Below are positions 1-8,972 of a DNA stretch of 37,319 nt, piece after piece. Under the pieces are notes generated by a model that had not been told where the DNA came from, did not search any database, and was given only the letters and a program-made list of their open reading frames with translations. The translations under genes and the position numbers were made by a program. Numbering within the stretch: position 1 is the stretch's first letter; the number at the start of each line of letters is the position of its first letter. The stretch is from Planctomycetota bacterium (lineage in GTDB: Bacteria; Planctomycetota; PUPC01; JACPCR01): the NCBI GenBank assembly GCA_030740295.1, contig JASLXP010000678.1:1-37319 (forward strand), given 5' to 3'.

Positions 1-1
1 G

Positions 2-3000
2 ATGGGTTCGGTTTCGTCGGGCATCTCGACATTCGGGCTGGCGTCCCAGTTCGTGCCTGCGGTCGGAAATCTGTTCAACGAGCACATGAACGACGACCAG
101 AGCAAGTGGGATCAATACATTCAGCCTTACATCAACGAAGGCTTCTTCCTTTCCGTGCCGGGCATCCAGCAGGCATCGATCGAATACAGCGAAGCTCTCA
201 GCTCGTACCGGGATGTGGAGAAAGTTCTCTCCGCAGCCAAAAGCCTTGACAACGCCAGGGACCTCATAGACGAGGCAAAGGCCAATGTAGAAAAAGTCAA
301 AGGGATTGAGGCGGAGGCGGTAGCGAAAGCCGCGATGGTGAGCAAAGCCAGCCGCTCACTCAGGTTTGCCGAAGATGCAGAGGAAAAGGCCAACCAGTCC
401 TGGGAGAATGTGATGGGCGAATTGAGCCTGGAGACAGTGCTCAAAGACTACCCGGAGCTTGTCGCACAGAGGGGGGCCAACCTCGAGGCCAGGCACGCCA
501 CCCTCGATGATCTGGAAAAACAGGCATTCGCGAAAGTGAAGGTGCTGCGGCGGGGCCTGCCCAAAGAGATGCGCGCCATTCCGGGGATCATCCCGCAGCC
601 CGGCGATAACTGGTCGGTCTACTGGTCGAGGGTAAACCGGCTGAAACATGGCTCAGCCGCATTAGTTCCTCTCGCCACTGCTCACACATCGCTGAAGGAA
701 AAAGGGACAGAACCGCTGATTCAGGCCCAAGGCGAGCTGGCTGCTTCAATCGACGAGAGTATCACGTTGCTCCAGCCCATCGGAAATCCGGACGCGGGTC
801 AGGCAACGAAAGAGGAGTTGGAGGAAGAATTCGAGGGCCTGTCAAAGCAACTCGAATCGATGAAGAAAAAACTGAAGGACGTGAATCAGGAAAGACGGAT
901 GGCTGAAGCCAGGGACTTCGATGCTCTGGACACCAGAATCAGATCCCTCGGAGCAAGTGTGGCGGTTCTACAGAAAGCCTACAACAGAAAAAGTATCGAG
1001 GTCGAACGGGCCCGTAAGGAACTCGAATTCACCGAGCGCGTCGTGGCCGTCATCGGCCAACTTACGGAATACAAGACAGAAGCCGGGGCATATATCCCGT
1101 GTACGGCAGGTGCGGAGTCACTGAGAAAGATCATCTGGGAGTTCCCGGCGAACCAGCAGGATGATGGCTCAACTGCCTCAGCTCCTCTCACAACTGCCCT
1201 CACTTCACTGGAGCAGGAAGGCCGAACCCCTCTGTTTCAGATCAGCGGCAAGCTGGCTGCTTCAATCGACGAGAGTATCAAGCTGCTTCAACCACTCGGT
1301 ATTTCTGACGACATGCAGGCGATGGCAGAGAAGCTCGAACGGGATTTCGGCTTCCTCTCCATGAAACTCAGATCGGCAAAGAACAGACTGAAAGAGGTGA
1401 ATCTTGAAAGGCAGAAGGCAGAAGCGAAAGACATCGCTTCCCTGGACACCAAGATCAAAGAATTCGGGAGAAGAGTTGTAGATCTTCAAGAGGACTACAA
1501 CAGACAAATTCTCGAAGTCGAACGAGCACGCAAAGATCTCGAATTCCCGAATACGGTGGAGGCATTCATCACTCGGCTGATGGAATTCAAAGCCGGGGCC
1601 GCAACCTACACCACTTGTTCGTCTGGGGCGGGCTCTTTGAAAGAGATCATGTCGGAGATCAAGAAATTCGATGGCACGTATCGCCGATTTTTCGTCGGCG
1701 ACATCAACTGGAGCGAATGGGCCAGGCCGATCATGAACTGGGGCCTGATCATCATTCTGACCTACGTCATTCTGATGACGTTCAACGTGCTCATCTTCCG
1801 ACAGTGGGCGCACAACGAAAAACTGATCTATCCACTCGCGGAGCTGCCCGAGATCCTTTGTGGACACGATGAGGGTAAGCCCGGCGTGCCGACCATTTTC
1901 AAGAGCGGGCTGTTCTGGGTAGGTGCGCTCATTCCAGGATTCTTTCTGGGTTGGAACCTGTTCGTAAAATCCGGAGTCGTGCCCGGATTTGAGACCTTTG
2001 ACATGAATAACGGGTGGGGCGAACACGTGGAAGGGACGTTTCTTTCCGGTCTGAGGAGACAGCGATTTGTGGTCTTCTTCACGATGATCGGTCTTTCGTT
2101 CCTGATTCCTGCGAAGATTTCGTTTTCGCTGTGGTTCTTTTACGTCCTTTACATGGCCCAGTTGCAGGGCATGGTGTGGGCGGGTTATGGAGTGGATGAC
2201 CGGTCGTTTCCGAAGTACTGGTGGTACACCCTGAATTTCCAGACTGCGGAAGCCGGCGGCGCGATGCTTGTGTTTGCTGCTCTGATTCTTTTCAAGTGCC
2301 GCGGCACCCTCTTCTGCTTCTTCCGGCCGTCATTCATAGCGAATCTGGAAAAGGACGAACAGACAGAGCTGAAGATCTCGTCGTTTCTTTTTCTGTTTGG
2401 ATCGCTGACCCTGATTGTCTTCCTATGGAAGGCGATGGGTGCCAACCTGTTTTATACCGCCTTCTTTTTCGTGGTCGTTCTTGTCATCACGATCGGGTTG
2501 ATCCGGGCCGTGGCGGAAGGCGGCATCCTCGGGTTTCAGTGCTGGTTCGGCCCGTTCCACCTCATTCGCTCCATCTTCGGCATGAACAAGGCATGGACCT
2601 CTTCGTCGCTCTACGCGCCGTTGATGGTTTATTACTCGCTTCTGTTCCTCGATATCAAAACCTTCATCGCACCGGCGATGGCGAACAGCATCAAGATTCG
2701 TGACGACCTCCGCCTCTCCCGGGCAAGATTTCACGGCGCCATATTTATTGGAATCGGTGTCGCAATAGTCGTCTCGGTGATTTCGCATCTGATTCTTGCG
2801 TACAGCAGCGGCGCGGACGGGATGCAGAACTGGTTTTACACCAGCTTCCCCCGAGGCATGTTCAAGAAAATCGTTGGCATCGCGAAGTCCCAGCCCGTCG
2901 ATAATGCGGGGGGCGCATTCTGGCTCGCGTTTGGAGGCAGCATGATGGCCGGGCTGCTCTACCTCAGGCAGTTTTACTTCTGGCTCCCACACCCCATCGG

Positions 3001-3226
3001 CATGATCATGCTGGTAAATCCGATCATGGGAGCTTACTGGTTTTCAATTTTCCTCGGTTGGCTGGCCAAAAGCCTCATCACCAAATACGGCAACAAGGAA
3101 ACATACAGGGTTGTCCGAAGTAGTTTCGTCGGCCTCATCGTGGGTGAGCTCATCATCATTGTACTTGCGATGATCGTCTCAGTCTGGACCGGCAGCGGCA
3201 TTGGTATTGACCTCAACAGGAACTGA
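2..3226 (+). CDS. DUF6785/OPT-like multi-pass membrane transporter with large coiled-coil insertion (5' partial)
   Basis: The frame is open at the left edge, so the true N-terminus, probably with more membrane helices, lies outside the window. Residues about 575-1070 form a chain of roughly ten hydrophobic segments. They include a stretch ending FNVLIFRQW followed by EKLIYPLAELPEIL, which I recognise from the DUF6785 (OPT-like) membrane family. From memory, that family has a short loop between a W-x(7)-P segment and an FF-x-G-x-x-W segment. Here these are WDQYIQPYI (about residue 35) and FFVGDINWSEW (about 563). The roughly 500 residues between them are charged, Ala/Glu/Lys-rich and heptad-like. 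They contain two copies of a 172-residue unit (about 219-390 and 391-550). The likely role is substrate uptake across the inner membrane; the substrate is unknown. The gene is followed by an ABC permease and ATPase on the same strand. Confidence 0.7.
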   Translation: MGSVSSGISTFGLASQFVPAVGNLFNEHMNDDQSKWDQYIQPYINEGFFLSVPGIQQASIEYSEALSSYRDVEKVLSAAKSLDNARDLIDEAKANVEKVKGIEAEAVAKAAMVSKASRSLRFAEDAEEKANQSWENVMGELSLETVLKDYPELVAQRGANLEARHATLDDLEKQAFAKVKVLRRGLPKEMRAIPGIIPQPGDNWSVYWSRVNRLKHGSAALVPLATAHTSLKEKGTEPLIQAQGELAASIDESITLLQPIGNPDAGQATKEELEEEFEGLSKQLESMKKKLKDVNQERRMAEARDFDALDTRIRSLGASVAVLQKAYNRKSIEVERARKELEFTERVVAVIGQLTEYKTEAGAYIPCTAGAESLRKIIWEFPANQQDDGSTASAPLTTALTSLEQEGRTPLFQISGKLAASIDESIKLLQPLGISDDMQAMAEKLERDFGFLSMKLRSAKNRLKEVNLERQKAEAKDIASLDTKIKEFGRRVVDLQEDYNRQILEVERARKDLEFPNTVEAFITRLMEFKAGAATYTTCSSGAGSLKEIMSEIKKFDGTYRRFFVGDINWSEWARPIMNWGLIIILTYVILMTFNVLIFRQWAHNEKLIYPLAELPEILCGHDEGKPGVPTIFKSGLFWVGALIPGFFLGWNLFVKSGVVPGFETFDMNNGWGEHVEGTFLSGLRRQRFVVFFTMIGLSFLIPAKISFSLWFFYVLYMAQLQGMVWAGYGVDDRSFPKYWWYTLNFQTAEAGGAMLVFAALILFKCRGTLFCFFRPSFIANLEKDEQTELKISSFLFLFGSLTLIVFLWKAMGANLFYTAFFFVVVLVITIGLIRAVAEGGILGFQCWFGPFHLIRSIFGMNKAWTSSSLYAPLMVYYSLLFLDIKTFIAPAMANSIKIRDDLRLSRARFHGAIFIGIGVAIVVSVISHLILAYSSGADGMQNWFYTSFPRGMFKKIVGIAKSQPVDNAGGAFWLAFGGSMMAGLLYLRQFYFWLPHPIGMIMLVNPIMGAYWFSIFLGWLAKSLITKYGNKETYRVVRSSFVGLIVGELIIIVLAMIVSVWTGSGIGIDLNRN
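656..1650 (+). repeat. In-frame tandem duplication of a 516-bp coiled-coil unit
   Basis: Two in-frame copies lie inside the transporter gene, about 656-1171 and 1172-1650. A 30-base run is identical at 735-764 and 1251-1280, exactly 516 bases (172 codons) apart. The protein copies share similar segments such as LAASIDESI, ERARK(E/D)LEF and a short G(A)-S-L(R/K) motif near the end. The nucleotide identity over this run suggests a fairly recent duplication or gene conversion. Confidence 0.85.
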
Positions 3227-3227
3227 T

Positions 3228-3362
3228 CTACAGACTACAGACTACAGACTACAGACCATAGACCATAGACCACAGACACAGACCTCAGACTTCAACCTCT
3301 GAATCCTGCCCTTAAATCCTGAATCTTGAATCCTAATCCTGAATCTTGAATCCTGAGTCCTG
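3228..3362 (+). repeat. Intergenic 7-base tandem repeats, two families
   Basis: After the transporter stop codon there are four exact copies of CTACAGA (3228-3255), then the variants CCATAGA twice and CCACAGA (3256-3276) and shorter derivatives to about 3289. A second 7-base family, TGAATCC/TGAATCT with TAAATCC and TGAGTCC variants, runs from about 3300 to 3362. This run stops just before the GTG start of the next gene. It fills the whole gap between two same-strand genes and leaves no recognisable Shine-Dalgarno sequence. It resembles heptanucleotide STRR repeats known from cyanobacteria in form only. Confidence 0.8.
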
Positions 3363-3365
3363 AAC

Positions 3366-4034
3366 GTGGCAAGAATCGAAACAGGCCAACACATTCCCGA
3401 ACAGGCCAACGTGCCCTGGAGCACCGCATTCGTCGTGAGCTGGAGCAGCCTCAGGCGCAGGCTGGGGCGTTCCATCGTCACCATGATCGGGGTCATCCTG
3501 GCCATCGCATTTCTCGCCTACATGCTCATCAACAACAGCATCACCGCGGCGCTGATCGCCGCCCGTGATGATGACCTTTCAGTGCTCCTTCAGGAACGGG
3601 GAGTCGATATCTACAGCCAGGGCGAAACCGATTCGATGACCGTCCTTCTCATATGCCTTGCGCTCATCACATGCCTGGTCGGGATCGTGAATTCCATGCT
3701 GATGTCGGTAACCGAGCGAGTAAAAGAAATCGGCACTCTGAAATGTCTCGGCGCGATGGATTTCTTCATCCTGCAAACCTATTTCATTGAGTCATCCCTG
3801 CAGGGAGTATTGGGCACGATAGTTGGAATCGTCCTCGGCGTTTTTGTGGCCATGGGCACTGCGTTATTGAGTTACAAAGGATACGTCTTGACCCACTTCC
3901 CCTGGGGGGATCTTCTAGGGGCCATGCTGCTTGCTTTATTTATCGGCTCCCTGATTTCGGTAGTCGCCTCAATTGCGCCCGCCTACTGGGCAGCGAGGAA
4001 AGAGCCGGTGGAAGCTATGAGGGTTGAAGAATGA
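3366..4034 (+). CDS. Short FtsX-like ABC transporter permease
   Basis: This 222-residue protein has four predicted membrane helices, near residues 38-58, 94-116, 140-165 and 186-208. The FtsX/MacB permease signature surrounds NSMLMSVTERVKEIGTLKCL (about 113-132), and the C-terminus is [19 protein letters not shown]. Typical MacB/LolC/E-type permeases are about 400 residues, with a 200-residue periplasmic domain between helices 1 and 2. Here that loop is only about 35 residues, so the protein lacks the extracytoplasmic domain. The start is GTG at 3366; a stop codon lies four codons upstream in frame and the only other candidate is CTG at 3360. Its stop overlaps the next gene's start (ATGA), so it almost certainly pairs with that ATPase. 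The substrate could be a lipid, lipoprotein or peptide; the sequence does not say. Confidence 0.85.
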   Translation: MARIETGQHIPEQANVPWSTAFVVSWSSLRRRLGRSIVTMIGVILAIAFLAYMLINNSITAALIAARDDDLSVLLQERGVDIYSQGETDSMTVLLICLALITCLVGIVNSMLMSVTERVKEIGTLKCLGAMDFFILQTYFIESSLQGVLGTIVGIVLGVFVAMGTALLSYKGYVLTHFPWGDLLGAMLLALFIGSLISVVASIAPAYWAARKEPVEAMRVEE

Positions 4035-4768
4035 GTGAACCCGTCATCAAAGCCAGAAAAGTCACAAAGGTCTACGTCATGGGCACCGAGGAAGTGCACG
4101 CCCTCCGCGGGATCACCCTCGATGTCGAACGCGGGGAATACCTCTCCATCATGGGCCCATCCGGCTCGGGCAAGTCCACCTTCTTCAACATGGTCGGCGG
4201 CCTCGACACGCCGACTGAAGGCGACGTCTACATCGAGGGCTACAGGCTGCGCGACCTCTCCGCCAACCAGCTCGCGTGGGTACGCTGCAACAAGTTCGGA
4301 TTCATCTTCCAGTCCTTCAACCTGATCCCGACGATGACCGCTCTGGACAACGTGGCCATCGCCCGAATCTTTGCGGGCTACTCACCGGCAGAGGCGCGCG
4401 AAGATGCCGCAGAAGTCCTGGAACGCGTAGGGCTCGGCCATCGCCTGGACCACGTGCCCGCCGAAGTCTCCGGCGGCCAGCAGCAGCGCATCGCCATCGC
4501 CCGGGCCCTCGTCAATCGACCCGAGATCATCCTCGCAGACGAACCGACGGGTAACCTCGATCTCAAAACCGGCCAGGAGATCATCAACCTCCTCGGCGAA
4601 ATGAAAGCCGAGCTCGGCATCACCATCATCTCGGCCACTCACGACATGAAGATGCTCTCCGCGTCCGACACGGTCCTCTGGATTGATTCAGGCCAGATAG
4701 ATCGCATGGCAAAGAAAGGGGAGATCGAGATCGCAGTTGGGACGATCGATGGAGAGACGGTGGCGTGA
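4031..4768 (+). CDS. ABC transporter ATP-binding protein, LolD/MacB type
   Basis: This 245-residue cytoplasmic ATPase has every standard motif: Walker [10 protein letters not shown] (42-50), Q-loop at Q94 ([10 protein letters not shown]), signature SGGQQQR (147-153), Walker [13 protein letters not shown] (166-177) and the switch His in SATHD (about 201-205). The sequence style, with the EPTGNLD D-loop region and [13 protein letters not shown], is that of the LolD/MacB/FtsE subgroup that powers FtsX-like permeases. Its ATG overlaps the stop of the permease gene, which points to translational coupling. It probably dimerises beneath the short permease. The gene is followed by an intergenic inverted heptad repeat. 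Confidence 0.95.
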   Translation: MSEPVIKARKVTKVYVMGTEEVHALRGITLDVERGEYLSIMGPSGSGKSTFFNMVGGLDTPTEGDVYIEGYRLRDLSANQLAWVRCNKFGFIFQSFNLIPTMTALDNVAIARIFAGYSPAEAREDAAEVLERVGLGHRLDHVPAEVSGGQQQRIAIARALVNRPEIILADEPTGNLDLKTGQEIINLLGEMKAELGITIISATHDMKMLSASDTVLWIDSGQIDRMAKKGEIEIAVGTIDGETVA

Positions 4769-4772
4769 GGCG

Positions 4773-4874
4773 TAATGCATAATGAGTGATGAGTAAGTTC
4801 TGGCTTGGATGGCCGGTGTCTGTAGTCTGTAGCAGGTGGCCTCTGCTTTCGTCCATTACTCATTACTCATTATG
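4773..4874 (+). repeat. Imperfect inverted repeat made of 7-base tandem repeats
   Basis: The 5' arm is TAATGCA-TAATGAG-TGATGAG-TAAG (4773-4797). The 3' arm is ATTACTC twice plus ATTATG (4855-4874), which is nearly its reverse complement. A tandem GTCTGTA pair (4818-4831) sits in the loop. It is the reverse complement of the CTACAGA-type repeat found upstream at 3228. The 3' arm includes the ATG start of the next gene (4872-4874), so an RNA hairpin here would bury that start codon. Confidence 0.7.
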
Positions 4875-5741
4875 TTTTCCTGGGACGGCATCACATTCAA
4901 CGTTCCCTCCACTTGGAATCTGAGCGTCTACAGGTTCATCAAGAAACTCACGCGGGTTGAGTTTGAGGATGACTACACCATACGGCTCGAAGCCGAGTGG
5001 TTGCGGCCGAAGGGCGAGCTCGACAGGGAGAAGGTGCAGCGCCGCTACAAGCTTCAGTCACGAAAACTGACTAAAGACGCCGAACGGGTGGTAGCCTTCG
5101 AAAATCTGCCGCCGGGTTGGGTGGCCTCAGAATACGCCCTGGCCGAAGAGCAGAAACTGGTTACGGCCATCTTCATGGAACCCAATTCCAGGCTGTTTGG
5201 TTTTTTTCTGATCTACTTCGAACCGGAAGACTCCGAATCTCCTGAGCAGGTTCTCCGCTCGCTCTGTGAGTCTTTCGTCATACAGGAAGGGGATACTCTG
5301 GCCTGGCAGCTTTACGACATCGATATGTCCTTACCAGCAGACTTCAAACTGGTCGACACCAACTTTCAGACGGGAATGAAGAAGATGATTTTCCGTTGGG
5401 AACGCCGCAAGTTCATGATCGCATTTGTTAACCTGGCTGACATTGTTTTGAAGAAGCACTCTCAGGATGAATGGCTGATCAGATTTCTGAATTCCAGCCG
5501 ATTCGCCCGTAGCGGTTACTTCTATCCCAAAGCGTCGGGCGTCGAGTTTCGTCGCCGCAAACGACACAGATTCGGACACATCGAGGAGATCTTCCGACGC
5601 TGCGCGCTTTACCAGTGGGGATGCATCCATGATGCCGACAGGAATCTTCTTGTCCCGTGGGTTGTCAATTATCGAGAACCCTCGGACCTGGAGAGATTGG
5701 AGACAATTCTCATCAACGGAAATCAACGGATCGAAATCTGA
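4872..5741 (+). CDS. Unknown cytoplasmic protein, possibly two PsbP/Mog1-like lobes
   Basis: I do not recognise a family with certainty. The 289-residue product starts MFSWDGITFNVPSTWNL. This ATG at 4872 was preferred over an upstream GTG because that would add 12 residues encoded by the repeat. There is no signal peptide or membrane helix. The protein seems to hold two similar halves, each opening with a strand of the type F-x-V-P-x-x-W (about residue 9) or S-L-P-A-D-F (about 155). Each half then has a block ending in a W-R-R or E-x-R-K-F type strand. That pattern recalls PsbP/Mog1-like folds, but this is only a guess. It follows the ABC transporter genes on the same strand and may belong to the same unit. 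Confidence 0.6.
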   Translation: MFSWDGITFNVPSTWNLSVYRFIKKLTRVEFEDDYTIRLEAEWLRPKGELDREKVQRRYKLQSRKLTKDAERVVAFENLPPGWVASEYALAEEQKLVTAIFMEPNSRLFGFFLIYFEPEDSESPEQVLRSLCESFVIQEGDTLAWQLYDIDMSLPADFKLVDTNFQTGMKKMIFRWERRKFMIAFVNLADIVLKKHSQDEWLIRFLNSSRFARSGYFYPKASGVEFRRRKRHRFGHIEEIFRRCALYQWGCIHDADRNLLVPWVVNYREPSDLERLETILINGNQRIEI

Positions 5742-5868
5742 AGATCGAAAGGTCACTAATTACCATCTGGCCATCAAAGCCCAAGGATGTCACAATCTCC
5801 GCGAAGGTTCTTTCTGTATGGTTGGCATTTCTTCCTGAAACGGCCGCTGCAGTCACTGAGGACAGGCA

Positions 5869-8800
5869 ATGAAATCCACACCACTTCAGGTCAGCCCTGC
5901 CATGGCTTTGTTCGCTCTGCTTTCTGGTTTCATTCTCGATTTGCCTCAGCCATCGTTCGGGGCAGACATGGAATCCCCTCAACCCAGGGAGCCGGAAACG
6001 CGTAATCTCACGAGCAAAGAGGCTGACAAGGCCCTCGTTCGTGACTGGCTGTTCCAGGCCGATGACCAACCGACCTGGGCCCGTGCGAAACAGGAAATCA
6101 AATGGGCCAGGAAACTCGCCGCTCGATTGGCAGAGAATCCCCAGGCGCCTGACCTGTCGCCAGAATTGAAAGAGCTTGATGCGCTGGAAAGAGGATTCGT
6201 AAAGAGCGCATCAGAGAGCGGCCCCAAACAACCCTTACGGCAGCCGGAGCTCCCAGGCGGGCAGTTGGCCTGTTGGACTTTTGACGAGGCCGACGGTGCC
6301 GCGGTCAAAGACTCTTCGGGCAAAAGCCTCGACGGTAAAATGTCGGGCCGGGCAGTGAGGGTTCCCGGTGTGTTTGGGAATGCCCTGTCTCTCGACGGGA
6401 GGTCACTGGTCAATACGGGCTCCCAACTCGCGTCCATCGCAAAGGGCAACTACACAATCTGCGCATGGATCAACACGCGGTCCCGCGAAGCCGATATCCT
6501 CGGCAACGGTGTTGGCAAAGGACACTTCCTCTTCATGACCTACCGAGGCGTTGTGCGGGGCCATCACTGGACAGCATCCAGCGGCAACGTGATCGACGGC
6601 AAGACCAGGGTCAACGATGGCCGATGGCATCACGTGGCTCAGGTCGTTGACGACGGCGCCATTTCGATCTTCGTCGATGGCAGGCAGGACGCGACGATGG
6701 AATTCAAAGGAGAGAAGACCAGCAATTCGAATCCCGTGCTGATCGGTTCTCGTTCTCTGCGAGGGCGTGCTCGCTTCACGGGCCGTCTGGATCACGTCTG
6801 CGTTTTCGATCGGCCGCTCCTGCTGGAAGAAATCAAAGCACAGTTCGCAGCCGGTGAAGAATCCGTAGGGACTGTCGACGAAGAAGCGGAGGATTTCTAC
6901 CTCGCCGTGCGCCGAGTGAAACGCCGAATCATGTTCAAGAATCCCGTGGTGGATTTCGGACAGGTGATGTTCATTGACAATCCTTTTCCGCAGGGACGGG
7001 AGTGGCCCCATCAGGCACGCCACCGCAATGGGATGATGGCCGTGCCGGGCGGACGTCTGCTCATGCTCGACGGGCTCAGCCCCGGCGGAAAGATTCGCAA
7101 GCTCGCGCCTGAAAAGCCTGGCAGCTTCTGGCGTTTCGACCTTTCCTTCGATGCCCGAAAAGTTCTCTTTTGCTACTGGGCCTGGGACGAAAAGAGCTTT
7201 CACCTCTACGAGATCAACGTTGATGGCACGGGCTTGAAGCAGCTTACTTTTGGCGACTACGACGACATCGACCCCATCTACCTGCCCGATGGGCACATCA
7301 TGTTCACCTCCACCCGAAGCAACACGTACGTCCGCTGCATGCCCTACACCTATTCCTACGTCCTGGCGCGCTGCGATGCGGACGGACGAAACATCTACCT
7401 CATCAGCCGCAACAGCGAACCGGACTGGCTGCCCACGCTGCTGAACGACGGCCGCGTCATCTATTCCAGATGGGAATACACGGACAAGGCCCTTTGGCGG
7501 ATCCAGAGCCTCTGGACCATCAATCAGGATGGAACCAACGTGGCCACCTTCTGGGGCAATCAAAGTGTCTGGCCAGACCATCTCGCCGAGGCCATGCCCA
7601 TTCCCGGAAGCGATCGCGTCATGTTTACCGGCCTCGCACACCACAACTGGTTCGCTGGATCCATCGGCATCCTCGATACGAAGAAGGGACGTAATTTCCC
7701 CCACGGACTGACCAAGGTCACCGGTGACGTGCCCTGGCCTGAATGCGGGCGTCCACCAACCGACACTATCGAAGCCGGCGACCATCATGCGTCCGGTCAC
7801 TACCAGGCCTATAAGACGCCCTACCCGCTATCAGAGGAAGACTTCCTGGTCTCCGCGAAGGTGGGCAGCAAATTCGTGCTGCTCCTGATGGACGTGCACG
7901 GAAATCGAGAGCTCATCTACGAGGGCGCATACAACGTCTGGCACGCCATGCCTGTCAGGCAGCGCATAAAGCCGCCCGTACAGCCGGACCTCGTGGCCTG
8001 GCCCGGCACCGGCTCTGAACGGAAGACTCCGAAGATGGGTGTGATTTTCAGCCCGGACGTTTACGAGGGCGTGCCTGACCTGCCGAAAGGCAAAGCCAGA
8101 TTCCTGCGCGTGCTGCAGATGGACGCGAAGACCTATTCGCTCTGGAACCGGGATGCCCGTTTCTCCGGCCCTTCAATATCTGCGCTCCAGGAAGATGGCG
8201 TGAAGCGCATCCTCGGCACCGTTCCCGTCGAGTCGGATGGTTCCGTCCATCTCGAAGTGCCTGCAGGCAAAGCGCTGCATTTTCAGATTCTCGACGAAAA
8301 ATACCGCGCTCTTCAGACCATGCGTACCTTCACCGGCGTCATGCCGGGCGAGCGACGCGGCTGCGTCGGGTGCCACGAACAGCACAGCACCGCGCCGTCC
8401 AACGGCACCGGGTTGGCCATGAAGCGCCCGCCCTCGAAGCTCGAATTGCCTCCCTGGGGAACGCAGAGCATCAGTTACGAGCGCATGGTTCAGCCCGTCC
8501 TCGACAGACACTGTGGCAAGTGCCACCAGGGCAAAGGCGAGGCCCGCAAGGATTTCGATCTGACCTTGCGCCCCGGCCGCTCAGTCTTCAAGGAGCCCTA
8601 TCTTTCGCTTATCGGTAAGGTTCAAGTCGCACGACCCGGCCAGAAAAAGGGCATTGCCGGTGCGATCATGTGCGAGAACTTCCGCCAGAGCGACCCCAAC
8701 AGTTACACCACCACGCGCCCGATGCAGCATCTCTCCTACCGGAGCAAGCTCATCGACTTTGCCATGTCCGGCAAGCATTACGACGTCAAAGTCGATCCGG

Positions 8801-8955
8801 TAAGTCTCCGGACATTAATCGGGTGGGTGGACGCAAACTGCCCGTACCGAGGCGACGAAGATGTCCGCGCCCTGCCGGACCCGAAGTTCACCGGAATCGA
8901 ACGCCTGCCCATCCAGCCAAAATGCAGGACCGCGCCGATCATAGCGCGGCCGTAG
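5869..8955 (+). CDS. Exported LamG plus hydrazine-synthase-alpha-like dihaem protein
   Basis: This 1028-residue protein has a hydrophobic N-terminal segment (about 12-32, ending PSFGA) that reads as a signal peptide. A LamG/concanavalin-type domain follows at about 127-325 (CWTFDEADGAAVKDSSG; then a WHHVAQVVDDG strand). A beta-propeller region at about 345-700 contains repeats such as D-G-T-G-L-K-Q-L-T-F-G-D-Y-D-D-I-D and LPDGHIMFTSTRSNTYVRC. That region matches the hydrazine synthase alpha-subunit middle-domain family as I know it. Two CxxCH haem c sites follow, C832-H836 (CVGCH) and C882-H886 (CGKCH). It is likely a periplasmic or surface c-type cytochrome. Homologues are common in PVC and related genomes that do not perform anammox, so hydrazine synthesis is not implied. 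The start is ATG 5869. The gene converges with the next minus-strand gene 17 bases away. Confidence 0.85.
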   Translation: MKSTPLQVSPAMALFALLSGFILDLPQPSFGADMESPQPREPETRNLTSKEADKALVRDWLFQADDQPTWARAKQEIKWARKLAARLAENPQAPDLSPELKELDALERGFVKSASESGPKQPLRQPELPGGQLACWTFDEADGAAVKDSSGKSLDGKMSGRAVRVPGVFGNALSLDGRSLVNTGSQLASIAKGNYTICAWINTRSREADILGNGVGKGHFLFMTYRGVVRGHHWTASSGNVIDGKTRVNDGRWHHVAQVVDDGAISIFVDGRQDATMEFKGEKTSNSNPVLIGSRSLRGRARFTGRLDHVCVFDRPLLLEEIKAQFAAGEESVGTVDEEAEDFYLAVRRVKRRIMFKNPVVDFGQVMFIDNPFPQGREWPHQARHRNGMMAVPGGRLLMLDGLSPGGKIRKLAPEKPGSFWRFDLSFDARKVLFCYWAWDEKSFHLYEINVDGTGLKQLTFGDYDDIDPIYLPDGHIMFTSTRSNTYVRCMPYTYSYVLARCDADGRNIYLISRNSEPDWLPTLLNDGRVIYSRWEYTDKALWRIQSLWTINQDGTNVATFWGNQSVWPDHLAEAMPIPGSDRVMFTGLAHHNWFAGSIGILDTKKGRNFPHGLTKVTGDVPWPECGRPPTDTIEAGDHHASGHYQAYKTPYPLSEEDFLVSAKVGSKFVLLLMDVHGNRELIYEGAYNVWHAMPVRQRIKPPVQPDLVAWPGTGSERKTPKMGVIFSPDVYEGVPDLPKGKARFLRVLQMDAKTYSLWNRDARFSGPSISALQEDGVKRILGTVPVESDGSVHLEVPAGKALHFQILDEKYRALQTMRTFTGVMPGERRGCVGCHEQHSTAPSNGTGLAMKRPPSKLELPPWGTQSISYERMVQPVLDRHCGKCHQGKGEARKDFDLTLRPGRSVFKEPYLSLIGKVQVARPGQKKGIAGAIMCENFRQSDPNSYTTTRPMQHLSYRSKLIDFAMSGKHYDVKVDPVSLRTLIGWVDANCPYRGDEDVRALPDPKFTGIERLPIQPKCRTAPIIARP

Positions 8956-8972
8956 GCAGCGGATTGCCGGCA

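Noticed and set aside
3228..3362. CRISPR array
   Set aside because: The units are seven bases, contiguous and variable, with no spacers of constant length and no cas genes.
6403..7800. 465-residue minus-strand frame
   Set aside because: It is antisense to the LamG/dihaem protein, whose domains and haem motifs are clear; the reverse frame has no recognisable domain.
5869..8955. Evidence of anammox (hydrazine synthase)
   Set aside because: Only an alpha-like domain is present, fused to LamG. The other subunits and hydrazine oxidoreductase are missing, and such proteins are common in non-anammox genomes.
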